Source of the DNA: Crotalaria pallida
Lineage: Eukaryota > Streptophyta > Magnoliopsida > Fabales > Fabaceae
DNA length: 64,000 nucleotides
Assembly: GCA_037953625.1 (NCBI GenBank)
Contig: CM075655.1
Coordinates: 119,915,001-119,979,000 of the forward strand
Direction of reading: 5' to 3'
Every line of letters begins with the position of its first letter. Within the stretch, counting starts at the first letter, position 1. A program made the position numbers and the translations under genes. The notes under the pieces were generated by a model. It worked only from the letters and a program-made list of their open reading frames with translations. It did not search any database and was not told where the DNA came from. Below, piece by piece: positions 37,425 to 50,938 of the stretch.

Positions 37425-39534
37425 TCAGTGAAAGTTGACATTTGCTGTATAAGTTTGTCCCACGTTCCAATTAGAAGGAGCAACATTCCAAGCATAAATA
37501 GTTTCCCTGTTGGTGTATGAAGTGAGCCTGAAAGAAAGAGCTTGGCCACCGAGAGTTGCAAATGCTTGGTATGATGCACCCCAATTGTGGCTCATGCTAA
37601 TCCAACCTGTTCTGCTTCCTTTCACCAACATGCTTGATATATCTCCTCCTCCTCCAACGTTCATCACGTACACCAATAGCCAGTAACCATTTCCTTGGAA
37701 TGAGAATCTAACCCCTCCCTTCCTTCCACATGGCACCCTGTTTCAAATTTAAATCAACAAAACTGCATCAATATATACACCCCCAATCAAGTCAATTCAA
37801 GTATATCCATAATTATTTATCATCTTTATTTTGTATTTGATAAAAATTTAAACCCAATCAATTGGTGTTGATTTAAGTGGAAACAACTTTGATCGTCTTG
37901 GAGAAATTAATCTTTCATCTATTATTCTATTTGTTGAGAGAACAAAATGATAAAGATTAAATTTACAATTTTTTTAACACATTATCCTATATAGGATAAA
38001 AAAAGGTGAGCTTATAAAAAATAAAAAGAAAAAAAGGTGAAGCAGATAAATTGATCTTATCATTATCCATCACTCTTTTTTTTTTTTTATATAAGGAATC
38101 CAGCAAAGTTCTGGCATATATAAACTTTTAATTTATATTGTTTTGGATGAAAGATTATGCTTTTAGTTTATTTTTCAAAATTAATTATAAGCTGATGTGT
38201 TTGTTTGCAATATAGATTATAATCTTAGTTTATATTCTTGAAAAAAATAATCAAAATCTATAAGCTCCATAATAGTAGCTGGAGATTATTTTTTGAAAGA
38301 TTATTTTTTCATAGCAATGTATTTTTTCTATTCTACCCTTATCATTTTATCACATTAACTATCAACTTGTCACATCATATTTTTTTTGTAATTTACTTAG
38401 TAAAAAATAATCTTATTTACACTTTCCAAACAAAACAGATTAGTTTAATTTTATTTTTTAGCTAGATATCCAAATATAAACAAATTATAATTTTAACATA
38501 TTATAATCTTATAATCTTATTCGATTATAATAAAAAAAATAATCAAAATCTCATTTTTACCGACTATACCAAACACTCACAAATTAAGTATTAAGATTTA
38601 AGCCTAAAATTTTGGTATATAATATAGTACCAAAGAAGGGTTAACTGGTAGTATTATTTACTTAAAGAATCTAATTCTAAGGGAAAATGTGTTATTAAAA
38701 AAAGCATTATTAATTAGGAAAAGTTGATTCGTAAAAAACTTTTGTAAGATCACCATATATCATAAGTTGTTGAAAAAGAAGTTATATAAATAACTAAACT
38801 TTATCATTACCTGCGGTACATAACAGGGACGATGCCAGCTTTCCACTGAGCAAATTTCATGAAGACGGGTTTGGACATGTCAAAATGGGCTCGTGGAGGG
38901 TTGCACCACCCACCATTATTGGAGGGCTGGGACCAATTAGGAGGGCAAAGGTTGGTGGCAGTGACTGTAACAAAGGGTACATTTGCATAACATGCTCGGG
39001 ATTGGTAGCATTTTATCTGGTAACAAGTCCCGCATGCATACCCATTGTTGAACAACGTTGAGCTCAATGCCACTGTATCTGTCCCGTAACCATTCTGAAA
39101 CAAATTCCCGTATCCACATGCTCCTCCTTTAATTTATTACAAAACCATCCATTATTAGTAATTGGTGAATTAAAAAGGTATGTTAATCATTTAATCCAAA
39201 ATGTAACAATTGTTTTCACAAAAAAAAAAAAAAGTATAACAATGGTTTAGTTATACGAATATGGTATGTTAAAAAAAAAAAGTTACACGAATATGGTGAA
39301 TAACCATTACTACTAGCTAAGCAGTGGTAAATAACTAAATAAGTAATTAATTGACTATATATATAACATACCCATGGTGGCAGAAGCAGTCTCATCACCA
39401 TAAAATGTGGCATGGGCAAGAGCCCATGGACTGGGTTGAAATACTGCTGCTGCTGCTGGCTCTAGCATGAATAATATAAACATCCATCTAATAGCAATTA
39501 ACAAGAAGGTACAAGATTGAAGAATGGGAGCCAT
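37425..39534 (-). CDS. EXPA: Alpha-expansin
   Basis: Secreted wall-loosening protein that disrupts cellulose-xyloglucan contacts at acidic pH without hydrolysis. Exons 39534-39372, 39126-38811 and 37737-37425 give 263 aa, about the usual length. A hydrophobic signal peptide covers roughly residues 1-30. Domain 1 (GH45-like) starts HATFYGDETAS and keeps the paired cysteines. It also has the alpha-class signature GGWCNPPRAHFD with the HFD triad at 135-137. Domain 2 (CBM63-like) has the conserved aromatic residues of WISMSHNWGASYQ and ends ANVNFH. Met 39534 is chosen because it gives a proper signal peptide; an in-frame upstream Met at 39624 would place 30 mostly polar residues before it. Subclade not assigned. 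Confidence 0.95.
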
Positions 39535-42166
39535 GGTTAAGTGTTGGATTGTTGCTAGTTGGCTATTCTTTCTAAAGGAGAAGAAATTAGTGCAAGGCCG
39601 ATGCTCATTGACAAATACATGCATACCTTATATATTAGTATTAAGTTCAATTCCTATTAGCACGTCGCTGGTTATAAAAAATAAAGTTGCGCTCGTGATA
39701 CCCACGAAGATATATAGCGTTTTCTCAATACTCTCTAAGTCAACAATTAATTAATTCCTCCTTTTGTTATTGGCGCCGTAACAATAACGTTTTTGTTAAT
39801 AAAGGGTGATTGATGATCCATAAGAAAGGACAAAAACAAGTACGGGAATATTAGATCACTCCCTAATTTTGGTTGAATGAAAAACGTGCGGGCAAGTTAC
39901 TTAGGATTGTGTGGTTCATCCACCGAGCAGTGATCAACAAAAGTCACACTAATTAGCACTAATAAATAATTCTTTAGGTTTGTTTGTGAATAAATTTTTT
40001 TATAGCTGACTTGCATTTTTAATCAATGTGCCTGTTCTATATTATTCAGTATTCACGAAGTCCACACTTTGAACTAACTAAATTAATAAGAATCGCGGAC
40101 TGTTATGTCTAGCGTGGAATTGGCTAATTGCATTCTTTTTATTCTCCGATGGTTTCTTTCAAGAAGAAGCTATGGTACTTTTAATAAAAGTATTTTCTTA
40201 ATCTCAATCATTAGATTTAGAATAAAAAAAATATGAATAGTATTGTTATATTGAAAAAAAAATTTAAAACATTAAGAATAGTGAAGGATTTAAATTTTCA
40301 ATATATTTTTTTATCACTTTTATTTTTGAGAAAATAGTTTATACGCTGATACACACATCATCCATCATTCAAGGGTTTATGGTTATTAACTTATAAATAA
40401 AAGTAATGCAAATAAATGGTGGATGATGTACGACAGTGTAAAAAACTTTACGCTATTAGTGCACACATATTAAACTCTTTATTTTATTTTTTTTTTTATC
40501 ATTAAACTCTTTATTTTTTACTGCTAACTGAATCCTTTAATCAAATACATTTTTTCTTCTAAAAAAAGGTTAAGAACCGTACATACTGCCAAAACAATAA
40601 TAAAAGTTGGCTTAAAAGTACTTTGATTTGTCAATATGCCGATTTTTATTCCTAAAGTTATCACATTTTACAATTTTAATCTCTTTATCTAAAGTGACTA
40701 AGGATGCGACATGATACTTAAAACACATTATCGAGAAACCTAAGTGAATTATTTCTCTTTTACTTGCCATAAAAGAAGTAGACATTAGGGTTCTTTTAGG
40801 TTGGTCTTGATAGATGGTGTTAAAAGTCCTCACAAGTATATAACACATCTCTTCCATTGGGACATTTAATCCTGCGTATGCTATACAAAGCTCATATTAA
40901 TTACGACTTACAAGTATGACAATGTCACAAAATACAGTAAAGATCATCACACCAATAGTGTGATACTGAGAATAATGATTTCATGACCTTGAGGTTATGA
41001 CCACAACAGTTTTCTAATATCTTGATAAACTAGTCACTTCCACATGTAAGTAGTTTCTACCCTTGATGATCTCATCTAATTGTAGGAACAATGTGCATGG
41101 TACAAGCATGCCTGCATGTAGAGGTACGTATAATCTGAAAATGATCAGGATGACATTGCAGACCACATAACAATATGCACAATTGACGTCCAAATAAATG
41201 GTGAACAGATTCCGACACATCGATTATAATTAAGATTTGGCACTTGGCATGCCAGAGTTCAGTATTATAGTTTGCAAAATCAATCCCAACAACTTTAGAA
41301 TTACTCAAAATATTAACGTACCATCAATTTGACTAGTGGACTTACTTATCAAGCAAATGTTGTGAGTGATAATGCTGGAAATCTACGTGGGAGCGAATTG
41401 AGTGTTTATCAATGTCAGATGCATAACAAATTAATTGTTTTTAACTTTTAAGTGTTCAAAGAACTACAAGAAGGTGAGTGCACCTGTCTGGTATTAAGAA
41501 CCCGGCCTGAACTTGGGTATCTCCAAAGCCCAAGTTCGGTGTTACAGATATTTAGAGCAGTAGGGATTAGAACTTGAGAGTGTTACTACTTCATTTCACA
41601 GCCTTTAGGCTTCCTTGATAGCGATAAGGTAATAATTGCGATAAGATTAGGATATTTAATAGTACTTTGGTGTAAGTAGGTAGGAGATAGTATCTTATCT
41701 AAGAGTAGTTATGACAGAGATGAGGATTCGAGAGGTTATGAGGCTTCTAGTGCCTGCATTCGATCTGATTCCAATGCCGAAACACTTGATTACTTGAGGT
41801 TTGCTTGGTAGGAGTTAAAAATGGGAGATGAAAAGTGGAAGAATGAAAATTGACAAATACCTTATTTGCACTCTTACATCTTTAAACTTCCATTATCAAC
41901 CCTAACAAACACATTTTTTTGGCAAGGAATTGAGATATAACGACAATAAAGAATAGGTGGATTACAGAGGTAAAGGTAATAATTACATGAAAAGAAAGGA
42001 CATGATACATCACCATTCTTTTTTCAAGGTTACAATCTATGATAACATTCACTTGCAGATTCCTAACGGGATAGAAAACAAACTTGAAACTCTTCATATG
42101 GCATAAATATATGCCACAATGGATTTAGCTGAGATATTCTAGAGTATATAAGAAACGTACCTCCAC
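39535..42166. other. Intergenic spacer, no gene seen
   Basis: Expansin promoter region, then AT-rich spacer and the PGRL1 3' flank. Short open frames at 40612-41308 overlap one another and show no domain. Confidence 0.6.
39627..39634 (-). promoter_or_regulatory. TATA box of the expansin gene
   Basis: TATATAAG on the minus strand, about 95 bases upstream of the start codon, a normal distance for a short plant leader. Confidence 0.5.
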
Positions 42167-45100
42167 TTAGGCACTACTTCCTTCTGGTAATGTAATCAAT
42201 CTTGTAGCTGAATCATACACCATTGCAGTACCGCAGCTGAGGCAACATATTATTTTGGATTGTTAAACTAATGATCTTACCATAAATCAAATTAGTATAA
42301 TAATTCGAACATGAATGATATGGATTGACAGGGCTCGGATAATGGAATGGCAGTTATACTCACTTTTCACATTTGACATTGTTGGTGGCACTGCCACTTG
42401 AAATTGACAGTATAGTCCCAAAGAAGGAAGTGTTCTCAGTACCGCAGTTAGGACATGGTCCCTTCAAAAATTCAACAGTTAGAATATGTACTGATTCAAT
42501 ATTTAACCAAAAAGAGACAGTCTTACCAAAGCTATACCTTCAAAATCAAAAAATCTTTTATAATTGCATTTGTAAGTGACTGAGCCAGCCACACTATGAG
42601 GGGAACAGCAGCAAACCATGTAAAAATGAAACTGAAAGGCTCTGGGAGCTGCACTTTACAATTCATAACACGTGTTATAATCATCAACTATACTACTATT
42701 TTGAAATTTCTGTGAAGACAAGTAAATAGGGTCAATAGAAATGCAACTATTATCATCAGATACTATAACATTCAAGAATCAAACTGTATCTAGGTCACCA
42801 GTTTGTAATGCTTGAAAAAAGAAAAATGCGGAGGGCATACCTCTAGAATATATGTGATCTCAAATCCAGTCACATCATCGAGGAAGAAGAACCTAACAAA
42901 TTATATGGGAAAAAATAAGTCATGACTTAACTTGTGAAAAAAATAACTTCCAATCAGTTGGCCTTGCAGTCAAGAAAGGCTGAGAGGAATGCTAGTCCGA
43001 GTGCATGTGTAAATAAGAGATTATATAATTGACAGCAAAATGTGGAATGTGAAACTCCTGAATCCTGACGGATAAATGGATATGTTAAAAGGACATATAT
43101 TTGGAATTCTAAGATTCATTTCAGTTCCCTTACTTATGATGAGGAAGATAATATATATCTAATCCTTGAAAATGGAAATACTATGAAATAAAGATAAATA
43201 TAATTTTCATCTTGAATCTTCAGAAATTTACATGTGTGATATGGCATTTTATTTTTTCTAACTTTCGGTTTCAGCATATTGTGATTTGTGTCACGGCAGT
43301 AGTTGGAAATTTGGAATCAAAATTTCAACTAAATACACAAGTAAATTTACTTACAATCCTAACGCAACCACAGTTGCAGGGACGTTCAGCAGAAACATCT
43401 TTAAATAGTCAACAGATAGGTCGCTGTAAACCTGTAAAAGGACACCATTAGTTAGGAATAAACATTAAAGTTTAAAACACATCATATTCAAAACATTAAT
43501 CAATCATTTTGCAGAAGCGTGAAGCTGAATTCTAGTAAATAAATAAGCATTTGGCCTGTATTAAGCTCATGTTATACCTCTAGTCAGCACTTGTGATATA
43601 ACTATCTAAATAGCTTGTAGTCCAATTCAACAACAAATTTCTCGATAACAGCAGAAGAAAAGTACCTCTATATAAAAAAATTATCTAATATTTTGAGAAT
43701 GATTAATCAGCAGACAACTATACATAACTACAACTGACATCCAAAATTCAAACTAGGGAACAAATTACATATGAATACTCACCTTTCTACTACGAAGACT
43801 GCACCGCGGACCTTCAGCCACAATTTCACTCCCTTCGGCCTATAAAAGAACCACAAAGTCGCTAAATGATACTAAAAGAAAGAAGAACAGATAGATTGTA
43901 AATCCATTCTAACTGCAATTTTTCAATTTTACATGATCAACTACTGTAGGTGATAAGTATATTTACATAAGGCAAACTTTCCAAAATGAACACCAAAATA
44001 GTAATAAGTTTCATGTCTGTTTTTTTCTTAATTTGGCTTGTGTCCTTCGTAAGTGTGCTAGATTAAGGTGCAGGTAGGGCCATGGCAACCTAAATAAAAA
44101 CTACTCAATCCGTCCCAAAAAGATAGACAATTTTTGAACTGATTCCTTTGTATTTTTTTACCATCTTTTTGGGACAAGGGAGCAGGATTAGTGCTATTTT
44201 CACTCATGACACTTGAGCTGAGTGCGCTCTCTTCTCTTCACAAACTCAGGCACACAATATCTATGGTGTTCTAAATAATCATGTGATTCAAGTAATTCTT
44301 GCAACCGGTTCATATTTGAACAAAACAGAGCCATAGACACTTTGTCCACTACGTTAAGGTTTTCCTTTGACGACATGAAAATAGCAAACCTTTAGCCTCA
44401 TTTTCAGTTCATCAAACTCTTTGTCATTCAAGATTGGTTTTCCAGAAACATAAGCCATAGACGCTTCCAGAAATTTTTGTTCATCAGAACCTGTACAGTG
44501 AACCAATAGAGTTATAAAAAAAGAAAAAAATTTCATGTTAAGAGGAAGTAATGTATAATAACAGCTGCAGCTGTAGTGTTAGTGTGAATGAAGTAGCTCC
44601 ATACTTAGCATTACGACGCTGCTCCCTTCCCACATGAGTTCTTCTTTGAGATTATCAAATTCCTCATTTGACATAATAGCCTTCCCCTCATAATAGAATG
44701 CCTGTTGAACAAAACAGACCCTCTCTTCAAATTTAAATTCATTTACACCCCAATTAAATCTACAATTCCCCTTTTCTGTTTACTAAGTTGCATGGATACT
44801 CGAATGAGTAACTAGAACCACTATAATTATAGTCCTTAAATCAACAAAGAGTAAAACGTCGTTTTGATACAGCTACCAAATAAGTCCTCAGCTACGCCGA
44901 GGACTTATTTGGTGGCTATTTTTCTTTAAGAACTAACTTGATGACCACTATATCTTTGTAGGATCATATTGACGGATTTGAAGCTGTCAACAAATATGGG
45001 ATGATATTACTCATAATAATTATGCATGCATCATAGATAATTAAAAAAAGGAAAAAGAAAAGGATTGTGTGTAAGGGTTATGCATGCATACCTGGAGTGC

Positions 45101-45511
45101 TTGAAGAAACTCTTGCTCTAGCTCACCAACGGTTTTCTTATCTTTTTTATCTATGCTACAATATTGAAGTATTTTACCATCAACAACAGCATCTTCTTCT
45201 TCTCCAACCTTGCCTGAAACATACAAACAGAACAACAACGATTAAGTAAAGATAGATAGATAGAGAGAGAGGGAGGGAATGGAGAAGGCAGAAAATGCAT
45301 TACCTTGTTGTTGATCGGAGGTGGCCTTGCTGGGGGAGAACTCAAATAGACGGCGGCGAAGGCATAAGTGGCGGCCATGGAAACGAAGAGGTTTGAGTCC
45401 TCCAGAAACAACAGATGGTGGAGAAGAAGAAGAAGAAGAAGTAAAGGGTGTTCGGGTAGTGGAAGTGAATGGACGAGGGTGTGTCAATGTGAATGCTAAT
45501 TTGGTAGCCAT
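42167..45511 (-). CDS. PGRL1: PGR5-like protein 1, thylakoid cyclic electron flow
   Basis: Thylakoid membrane partner of PGR5 in antimycin-sensitive cyclic electron flow around photosystem I. Exons 45511-45304, 45213-45092, 44701-44605, 44490-44390, 43839-43783, 43431-43355, 42892-42841, 42648-42538, 42461-42364, 42236-42167 join in frame to 330 aa. Residues 1-60 are a Ser/Thr/Arg-rich transit peptide. Two membrane spans lie at about 206-226 and 243-262. The six redox-active cysteines known from Arabidopsis PGRL1 all have counterparts: Cys88, Cys189, the CPNC pair 278/281 and the CENC pair 306/309. The last two pairs look like a zinc-ribbon or redox module exposed after the second span. Nothing is broken. 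A short Stowaway sits in intron 4. Confidence 0.95.
44104..44182. mobile_element. Small Stowaway-like MITE in PGRL1 intron 4
   Basis: CTCAATCCGTCCCAAAAAGA pairs with reversed CTCCCTTGTCCCAAAAAGAT; TA at 44102-44103, right TA lost. Confidence 0.6.
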
Positions 45512-47946
45512 AGTGTGTTCGATTTACTACACTACTTACTAGTGATGCTATGCTATGCTGGTTGGTGTTTGTTGTTGCGTTTTCTATGCTGCTTCGTATT
45601 ATTATTATTATTATTTTTGTATCTGTGCATTGAGGGAAGTTGGAGTTTTTGTTTGGAGGGAAACGGATATTACATTACATCTCAGAGATAAGGCAATGAA
45701 GAACGTGTGGAGGGAATTGCAACGCCTTATTCTCCTTCCCTTCCTTACTTCTTTCGCTATTCTCCTCTATCTTGCTTTTTCCTTTCACAAAATTATCACC
45801 GTCACTTTCACTTTGTTTAGTTTCCAATTTCAATTTCACTTATGTTTGTTTTCTCGTGTCTTGTGATACAAAAGATCTGGCATGTGTGCGTTTTGATGTG
45901 AGCATGTGGTTGCCTTCGTTTGTGTTGGCTTGGCTTGACGTTTGGCATGGCGTATCACGTGGCCATAAGTGGGTCCAACTAAAACTCCTTGTTACCCTTA
46001 AGGCATAACAGCAAAGTATGGTGAGTCTCCTATAGAATTTTAAATTCAGATTTAATAAGATTTTTTTTTTAAGACCATGTTAATCTTGAAAATCTGATAG
46101 AGAGTTTTAAATTGAGTTTGTAAAATAAGAAACTCAACTTAAAACTTTGAAGAACTCAATTTTTTTGTCATTTTTTTCTTTTTTACTATTTTATAATACA
46201 TTAATAAAAAAAATAATAAATTAATAAATATTATTAACAATAAATAAATAATAATAACAATAAATTAACAATAAATAACAATATTCTTTTTAAAAAATAA
46301 AAATAATAGTTTTAAATATATATTTTTTCTCTTTTATTCTTAAATATATTGTCTTTTATTCTTTTACCTCTTTTTATTTTATAATACCCTAATAAATAAA
46401 ATAAATAAATAATAATAAATAAATAAATAATAACAATAAATAAATAATAATAAAAGTTAATTAATAATTACAATAATAATAGTAATTTTTAAATAATAAA
46501 AAATATATACTTAAATATATGTTTTTTCTCTTTTATTTTTAAATATATTGTCTTGTTATGGAAAAATAAATATTTTATATTCAAATAAATAAATTAATAA
46601 TTTCAAATAAAGAGTCGTTGAAATAACGTTCCATTGCATTATTCAGTATTACAATATGTTGTATTTTTTATGCACTTTATAATTTTTAGTAAGTAAAATT
46701 AACTTCGAATTATTATAATGTTAACTTTTATTCAATTCTAATATTTAAATATTACTTGAGATTAGCTTTATAAATTGTAAGTAATTAATATTATTGAAAT
46801 TATATTACAAAAGTATTATTAAAATAAGATTGTGTCTAAAAGATGATGTAATGCTGATACATGAGTTTGGTGAGTCTGATGTTAAGATTTTGTTGTGGTG
46901 AAAGATATAAAAAGTCCGAAATGAGTCATAGAGCAAAATGATAATATAATGCTGATATGTCATAATCTTATGAGTCTAAAATTAAGATTTTGTTGTGGAT
47001 GCCCTTATGCATCATTTCTAACATTGACTTTTCCTCGTTAATCAAAACTATTTTCATTCAAAGTTTTCTCGTTCAATTGCTCCTTATATAGAATTAAAAA
47101 AATAAATTAATATTATTAATAGTATTAGGATTGATTATATTTTTTTGTATTTGTAAAAATTATTTTTATAATCATCACTAGAATTTAAAAAATATTAAAT
47201 AAATAATAATATTTGTGAAAAATGAGCAACTAATAATATTAAAATTTGAAATAAAAACTTAAAAAAAATAATAACAAAATGAATACCAAAATAGCTTTAA
47301 TAGCATATTAGTAGTATTAGTTACATTGATACTGTTGTTGATATTAGTATCTAGTTATCAAATCACTTTTAAAAAATTTAATCACATAAATATGATATAT
47401 GTCACTTATAAATTAATTATTGATGAATTAAAATTCATCTTATAAAATAGGTTTATGTTATCCATATGTACTGTTGTGAAAAAGTTAATTTTATCACAAA
47501 ATTGTATAATTTGCACTTGTGTCTCTTTTCTTTATTTTTTACATTTACATTCTTAAACTTTATATATGCTTACCTTTCACTGTAATGATCTTTTAATTTT
47601 TTTATATGGTTTAAATTGGCAATCAAATACGTAATATTCACATCAAAGTATTGAGTTTTATTTTTACGTGTAAGAATGTCTTTCATTTTTCATTTTTCAT
47701 TTTTCATTTTTAATTACCTATAATGTTAATCACCATTACTATTTATAAATATTAATAAACATTGATGTTTTTCCCTAAAATAGGTAAACTCTTATGTCTA
47801 ATTAAAATATGAAGTAATTGCATTCTCCCTTCCATTTCCTTCAATTTTTTATCTACTTAAAAGTAAGGGTACAAGACCTAATTCTTCCTGCACTCCTGCT
47901 AACAGGATGACAAATGATGAGATCCAATTATACATACAGAGGAAAG
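45512..47946. other. Intergenic spacer upstream of PGRL1
   Basis: The first 500 bases are GC-richer and act as PGRL1 promoter. They hold GATAAG at 45687-45692 (I-box-like) and CACGTG at 45956-45961 (G-box). The remainder is extremely AT-rich with AATAAATAA-type low-complexity sequence (46180-46480). No gene seen. Confidence 0.6.
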
Positions 47947-48661
47947 CAGTGGCAGAGTCCCACCTGCTCCCCCTGAAAATTTATAAAATTAATATATATT
48001 CATGTTCACTGCAAAATATTGCATGTTTCTTTGCCTGGCTTAGTGGCACAACTTTTTATTGAGCACCTCAATGCTGAGGTTGTGGGTTCTACTCCCAGCA
48101 ACAACAGCTTTGAATTTTTTTTTCAACTGAATTTCCTTATTTTTACAATCCTTATTTTTTTGGTAGCATTTTAAAACTATTATTTTATTTTTCAACTTAA
48201 CTTTTTTTTACAACCCTTATTTTTTTAGCATTTTAAAATCATTATTTTATTTTTCAACTTGATTTTCTTATTTTTTTTACAACCCTTGTTTTGTTTTGGA
48301 TAGCATTTTAAAACCATTATTTTTTTCAACTTAATTTCCTTATTTTTTTTGGGTAGTATTTTAAAACCATTTTTTTTCCTCATGCTCTCCTTCAAACCAT
48401 TCTCAAGGTTGAAAGTTCACATTTCACACTTTTTTTTTGTCTTATTTAGATTATTGCTTAGTGAATAATGGTTATATCTACCAACTGTGCTGAGCTTTGT
48501 TGGTAAGTTTTTATATCTTTTTTACATTATATTTAGTGATTACATCACTGATTAATTATTTAGTGATTACAAATACAAATACACATGTAATATGTTGGAT
48601 TTTAAATATAAGTTTTGATTAAATTTAGCACCCGTGAACATTTGTTCATCCTCCGCCACCG
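47947..48661. mobile_element. hAT-like element
   Basis: 715 bp; ends CAGTGGCAGAG and, reversed, CGGTGGCGGAG; perfect 8-bp duplication GAGGAAAG (47939-47946 and 48662-48669). The interior has three tandem-like imperfect units of about 75 bp (48110-48370) rich in TTTTAAAACCATTATTTT. Confidence 0.8.
48034..48110 (+). repeat. tRNA-like (pol III promoter) segment within the hAT element
   Basis: A box TGGCTTAGTGG and B box GGGTTCTACTCCC are about 45 bases apart, as in tRNA-derived SINEs. It does not fold as a complete tRNA, so I call it a SINE relic, not a tRNA gene. Confidence 0.5.
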
Positions 48662-50027
48662 GAGGAAAGGAAGGGTTTTTTCAAAGATGATAAGTAAAAA
48701 AAATTATTACATATTAACTTCTTAAACAGTTTTTTTTAAAGAATAATTTTTTGTTATTCTATAATATTAAATTGTATTTTTCCAAATCCATTTTAAGCCA
48801 TAACAGTATAACACTATTGAGATAGGTATATTGTATGCATTTTTCATTGTAATTGTATTAACCAACAAATTCTTATACTTATTCAGTATAATATTTTAAA
48901 GAGAGAAGTATTCTGAAGGGTTCGAGCACGTGCTAACTCCTCTGCTCGATTCATCATTGGTATTGTCCATCAACATCGTCAACTCTCTCTTCATCTTTAT
49001 ATTCGCGAGACTCTTGTTGTAGTTATCCTCGTATTGATCGTCACAAACAATAAACCCGCCCAACATGGCAACCGGCGGCACATCTTGCCTTTAATACTTC
49101 ATATCAACATGTTGCAATAAAGCGTTTGAATTCCAAATAATCAATTTAAAAAAATATGAAACTCTTTCCCACCTCTTGCTTTTTAATTTATTTGCATGCT
49201 AAATTGTCAATTTGACAGTAATTTACATGAGTGTTTGAATTTTTCATCTTTGAGAATCGAGTTTTCGATTGAGATTTTGAATTTTTTTGGCTATGTGATT
49301 GTAAACTTTAAATTTTGTTTAAGATATACTTGCCATTAGTTTACAGTGACTCAAATTTCAACCTCTTTTTGGTTAGCACAAAAGTTTGGTTTTTAGGTTT
49401 TTTTTGTTTCACAAAGTTTTGGCCTTTTACATTTTCAATACACAAACATATTTATTTTTCCAATTTTAAACTTTATTCAATCATTTCTCTTACTTCTCAT
49501 TAATTCTACTTTTATCATCTCTCCCATTTCTAAATCATTATACATTAATACACTTACTAATAAAAATTAAATGCTACTATAATTTTCAATAAAGATTAAA
49601 TAGGAATATTTTGGACAAACCATATATAATACTTACAATAATTAACACTTTTTTAATCTGTGTATCCGAACCTAAAATGTCAAATTTTCTGAAACGGAGG
49701 GAGTATGTTTCAGTAACATATTACTCATATTAGTGATATGTATATTATATTTACTCAAATTTCAATGTCTTTATAGAAGAACTTTGCTAGAAACGCATGA
49801 TCAACAACTATAACTACTCTATAAACACTCATGTGCATAACAGGATAGATACAATTAAATATGCATGTATTATGACAAACTATCACTTGGTCCTCGATCA
49901 CACTTTATTCATGGTCCATAATTAAATAATAATTTTTTCATGTATTATGGAATGAAGGGGGCACGTGGTTGGTGCAGGTCATAGTGTTATGCTTCTAACT
50001 TTATCAATTACCATTTTCCTTTTCCTA
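48662..50027. other. Spacer, no gene seen
   Basis: AT-rich. A 61-codon minus-strand frame at 48896-49081 has no recognisable domain and no splice partner I could find. One Stowaway-like repeat is listed separately. Confidence 0.5.
49395..49704. mobile_element. Stowaway-like MITE, related to 3562-3875
   Basis: Shares GGCCTTTTACATTTTCAATA with the reverse complement of the copy at 3562-3875 and ends in GAAACGGAGGGAGTA. The left end is eroded. Confidence 0.6.
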
Positions 50028-50145
50028 ATTTGAAATTTTGTACGATGGATAGAATAGTAGTTAATAAATAAATTCGTCTAAAAGTTATTTGAAATTTTGT
50101 ACGATGGATAGAATAGTAGTTAATAAATAAATTCGTCTAAAAGTT
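50028..50145. repeat. Tandem duplication, 59-bp unit x2
   Basis: Two essentially identical 59-bp units (50028-50086 and 50087-50145) beginning ATTTGAAATTTTGTACGATG. The identity implies a recent event. Confidence 0.9.
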
Positions 50146-50500
50146 AAATAAAAAATCATAGGTGGGTAATCCCACGCGGAGGTGAGTGATATTGATTTAT
50201 TGACAGTGTTATGGTTTATTTAAGTTTTTTATTCCCAGACCGTGTTTTGGTTTTAGTTCCTATCTTTTTATTTGACCGATCTCAATTCTTAAAAATTAAA
50301 AAAATTTGGTTTTAGTCTTTGCCATTAAATTTTTCCGTGACGTGACAAACGAAATATTTAAATAAATAATAAAAAATTAAAATTTAAAATAAAAAAAAAA
50401 ACAGAACTCACCCTCCCCTCTTCCTCTCTCCTCCGTAACCCCAAGTCCCAACCCCCACCACCACCCCCCACACCTCCCCTCTTCCTCTCTCCTCCGTCCC

Positions 50501-50938
50501 AATAATCGGCATGGCCGGGGCAGTCGACGTGGGGTAGTGACGTTTGGTAGTTTCATACTCAACATGTGCAGTGGCAATGATGATTCCACGATTCTTCTCT
50601 TCGGGAGCCTTATCAATCTCATCGGGATGCAGATTCTCTAACATCACCAAAGTCATGCAGTCAGTGCAGTCACTGTTTCAGCCATTAGATGCATCTCATG
50701 GGTTTTTTAATCAACACACTTTATGTTCATAAAACTGATCCAATGGCCATGGATTCAATGATGTCAGTGCAGTCAATGTTAGGCAATCCAAATCCATCTC
50801 ATCGAAGGCGACGACCTTGGCTTTGCCTTTGTCAGAGAGGACCTTGGCGATGGTGGCGGTGAGGGTGGTCTTGTCGTGATCGACGTGGCCAATGATACCA
50901 ACATTAACATGCGGTTTGGTTCTGGTGAAAGTGACCAT
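50501..50938 (-). pseudogene. Captured fragment of organellar-type EF-Tu
   Basis: N-terminal GTPase part of translation elongation factor Tu, of the nuclear-encoded mitochondrial type. It reads FTRTKPHVNVG at the start, then the G1 region GHVDHDKTT, where intact EF-Tu has Gly in place of the second Asp. It continues KAPEEKNRG and ATAHVEYETTKRHY, then the G3 region. A 1-base deletion after KRHY shifts frame, so the HVDCPGHADY motif is only readable in another frame. Homology stops near 50501 at the transposon arm. About a quarter of the protein is present, interrupted by the insert at 50625-50795; it cannot encode a working factor. Confidence 0.85.
50625..50795. mobile_element. 171-bp MITE inserted in the captured EF-Tu fragment
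   Basis: Flanked by perfect 9-bp repeats ATCTCATCG (50616-50624 and 50796-50804). Ends GGATGCAGATTCTCTAACAT and, reversed, GGATTTGGATTGCCTAACAT agree at 15 of 20. Leaving out the insert and one repeat makes the EF-Tu frame continuous across the junction (AFDE then IDKAPEE). Confidence 0.75.

Noticed and set aside
45555..46008. Plus-strand frames divergent from PGRL1
   Set aside because: Tyr-rich and hydrophobic products of (ATT)n and CT-rich promoter sequence; no domain.
48896..49081. 61-residue minus-strand frame
   Set aside because: Plausible codon composition but no recognised family, no splice-compatible neighbours and no promoter seen.
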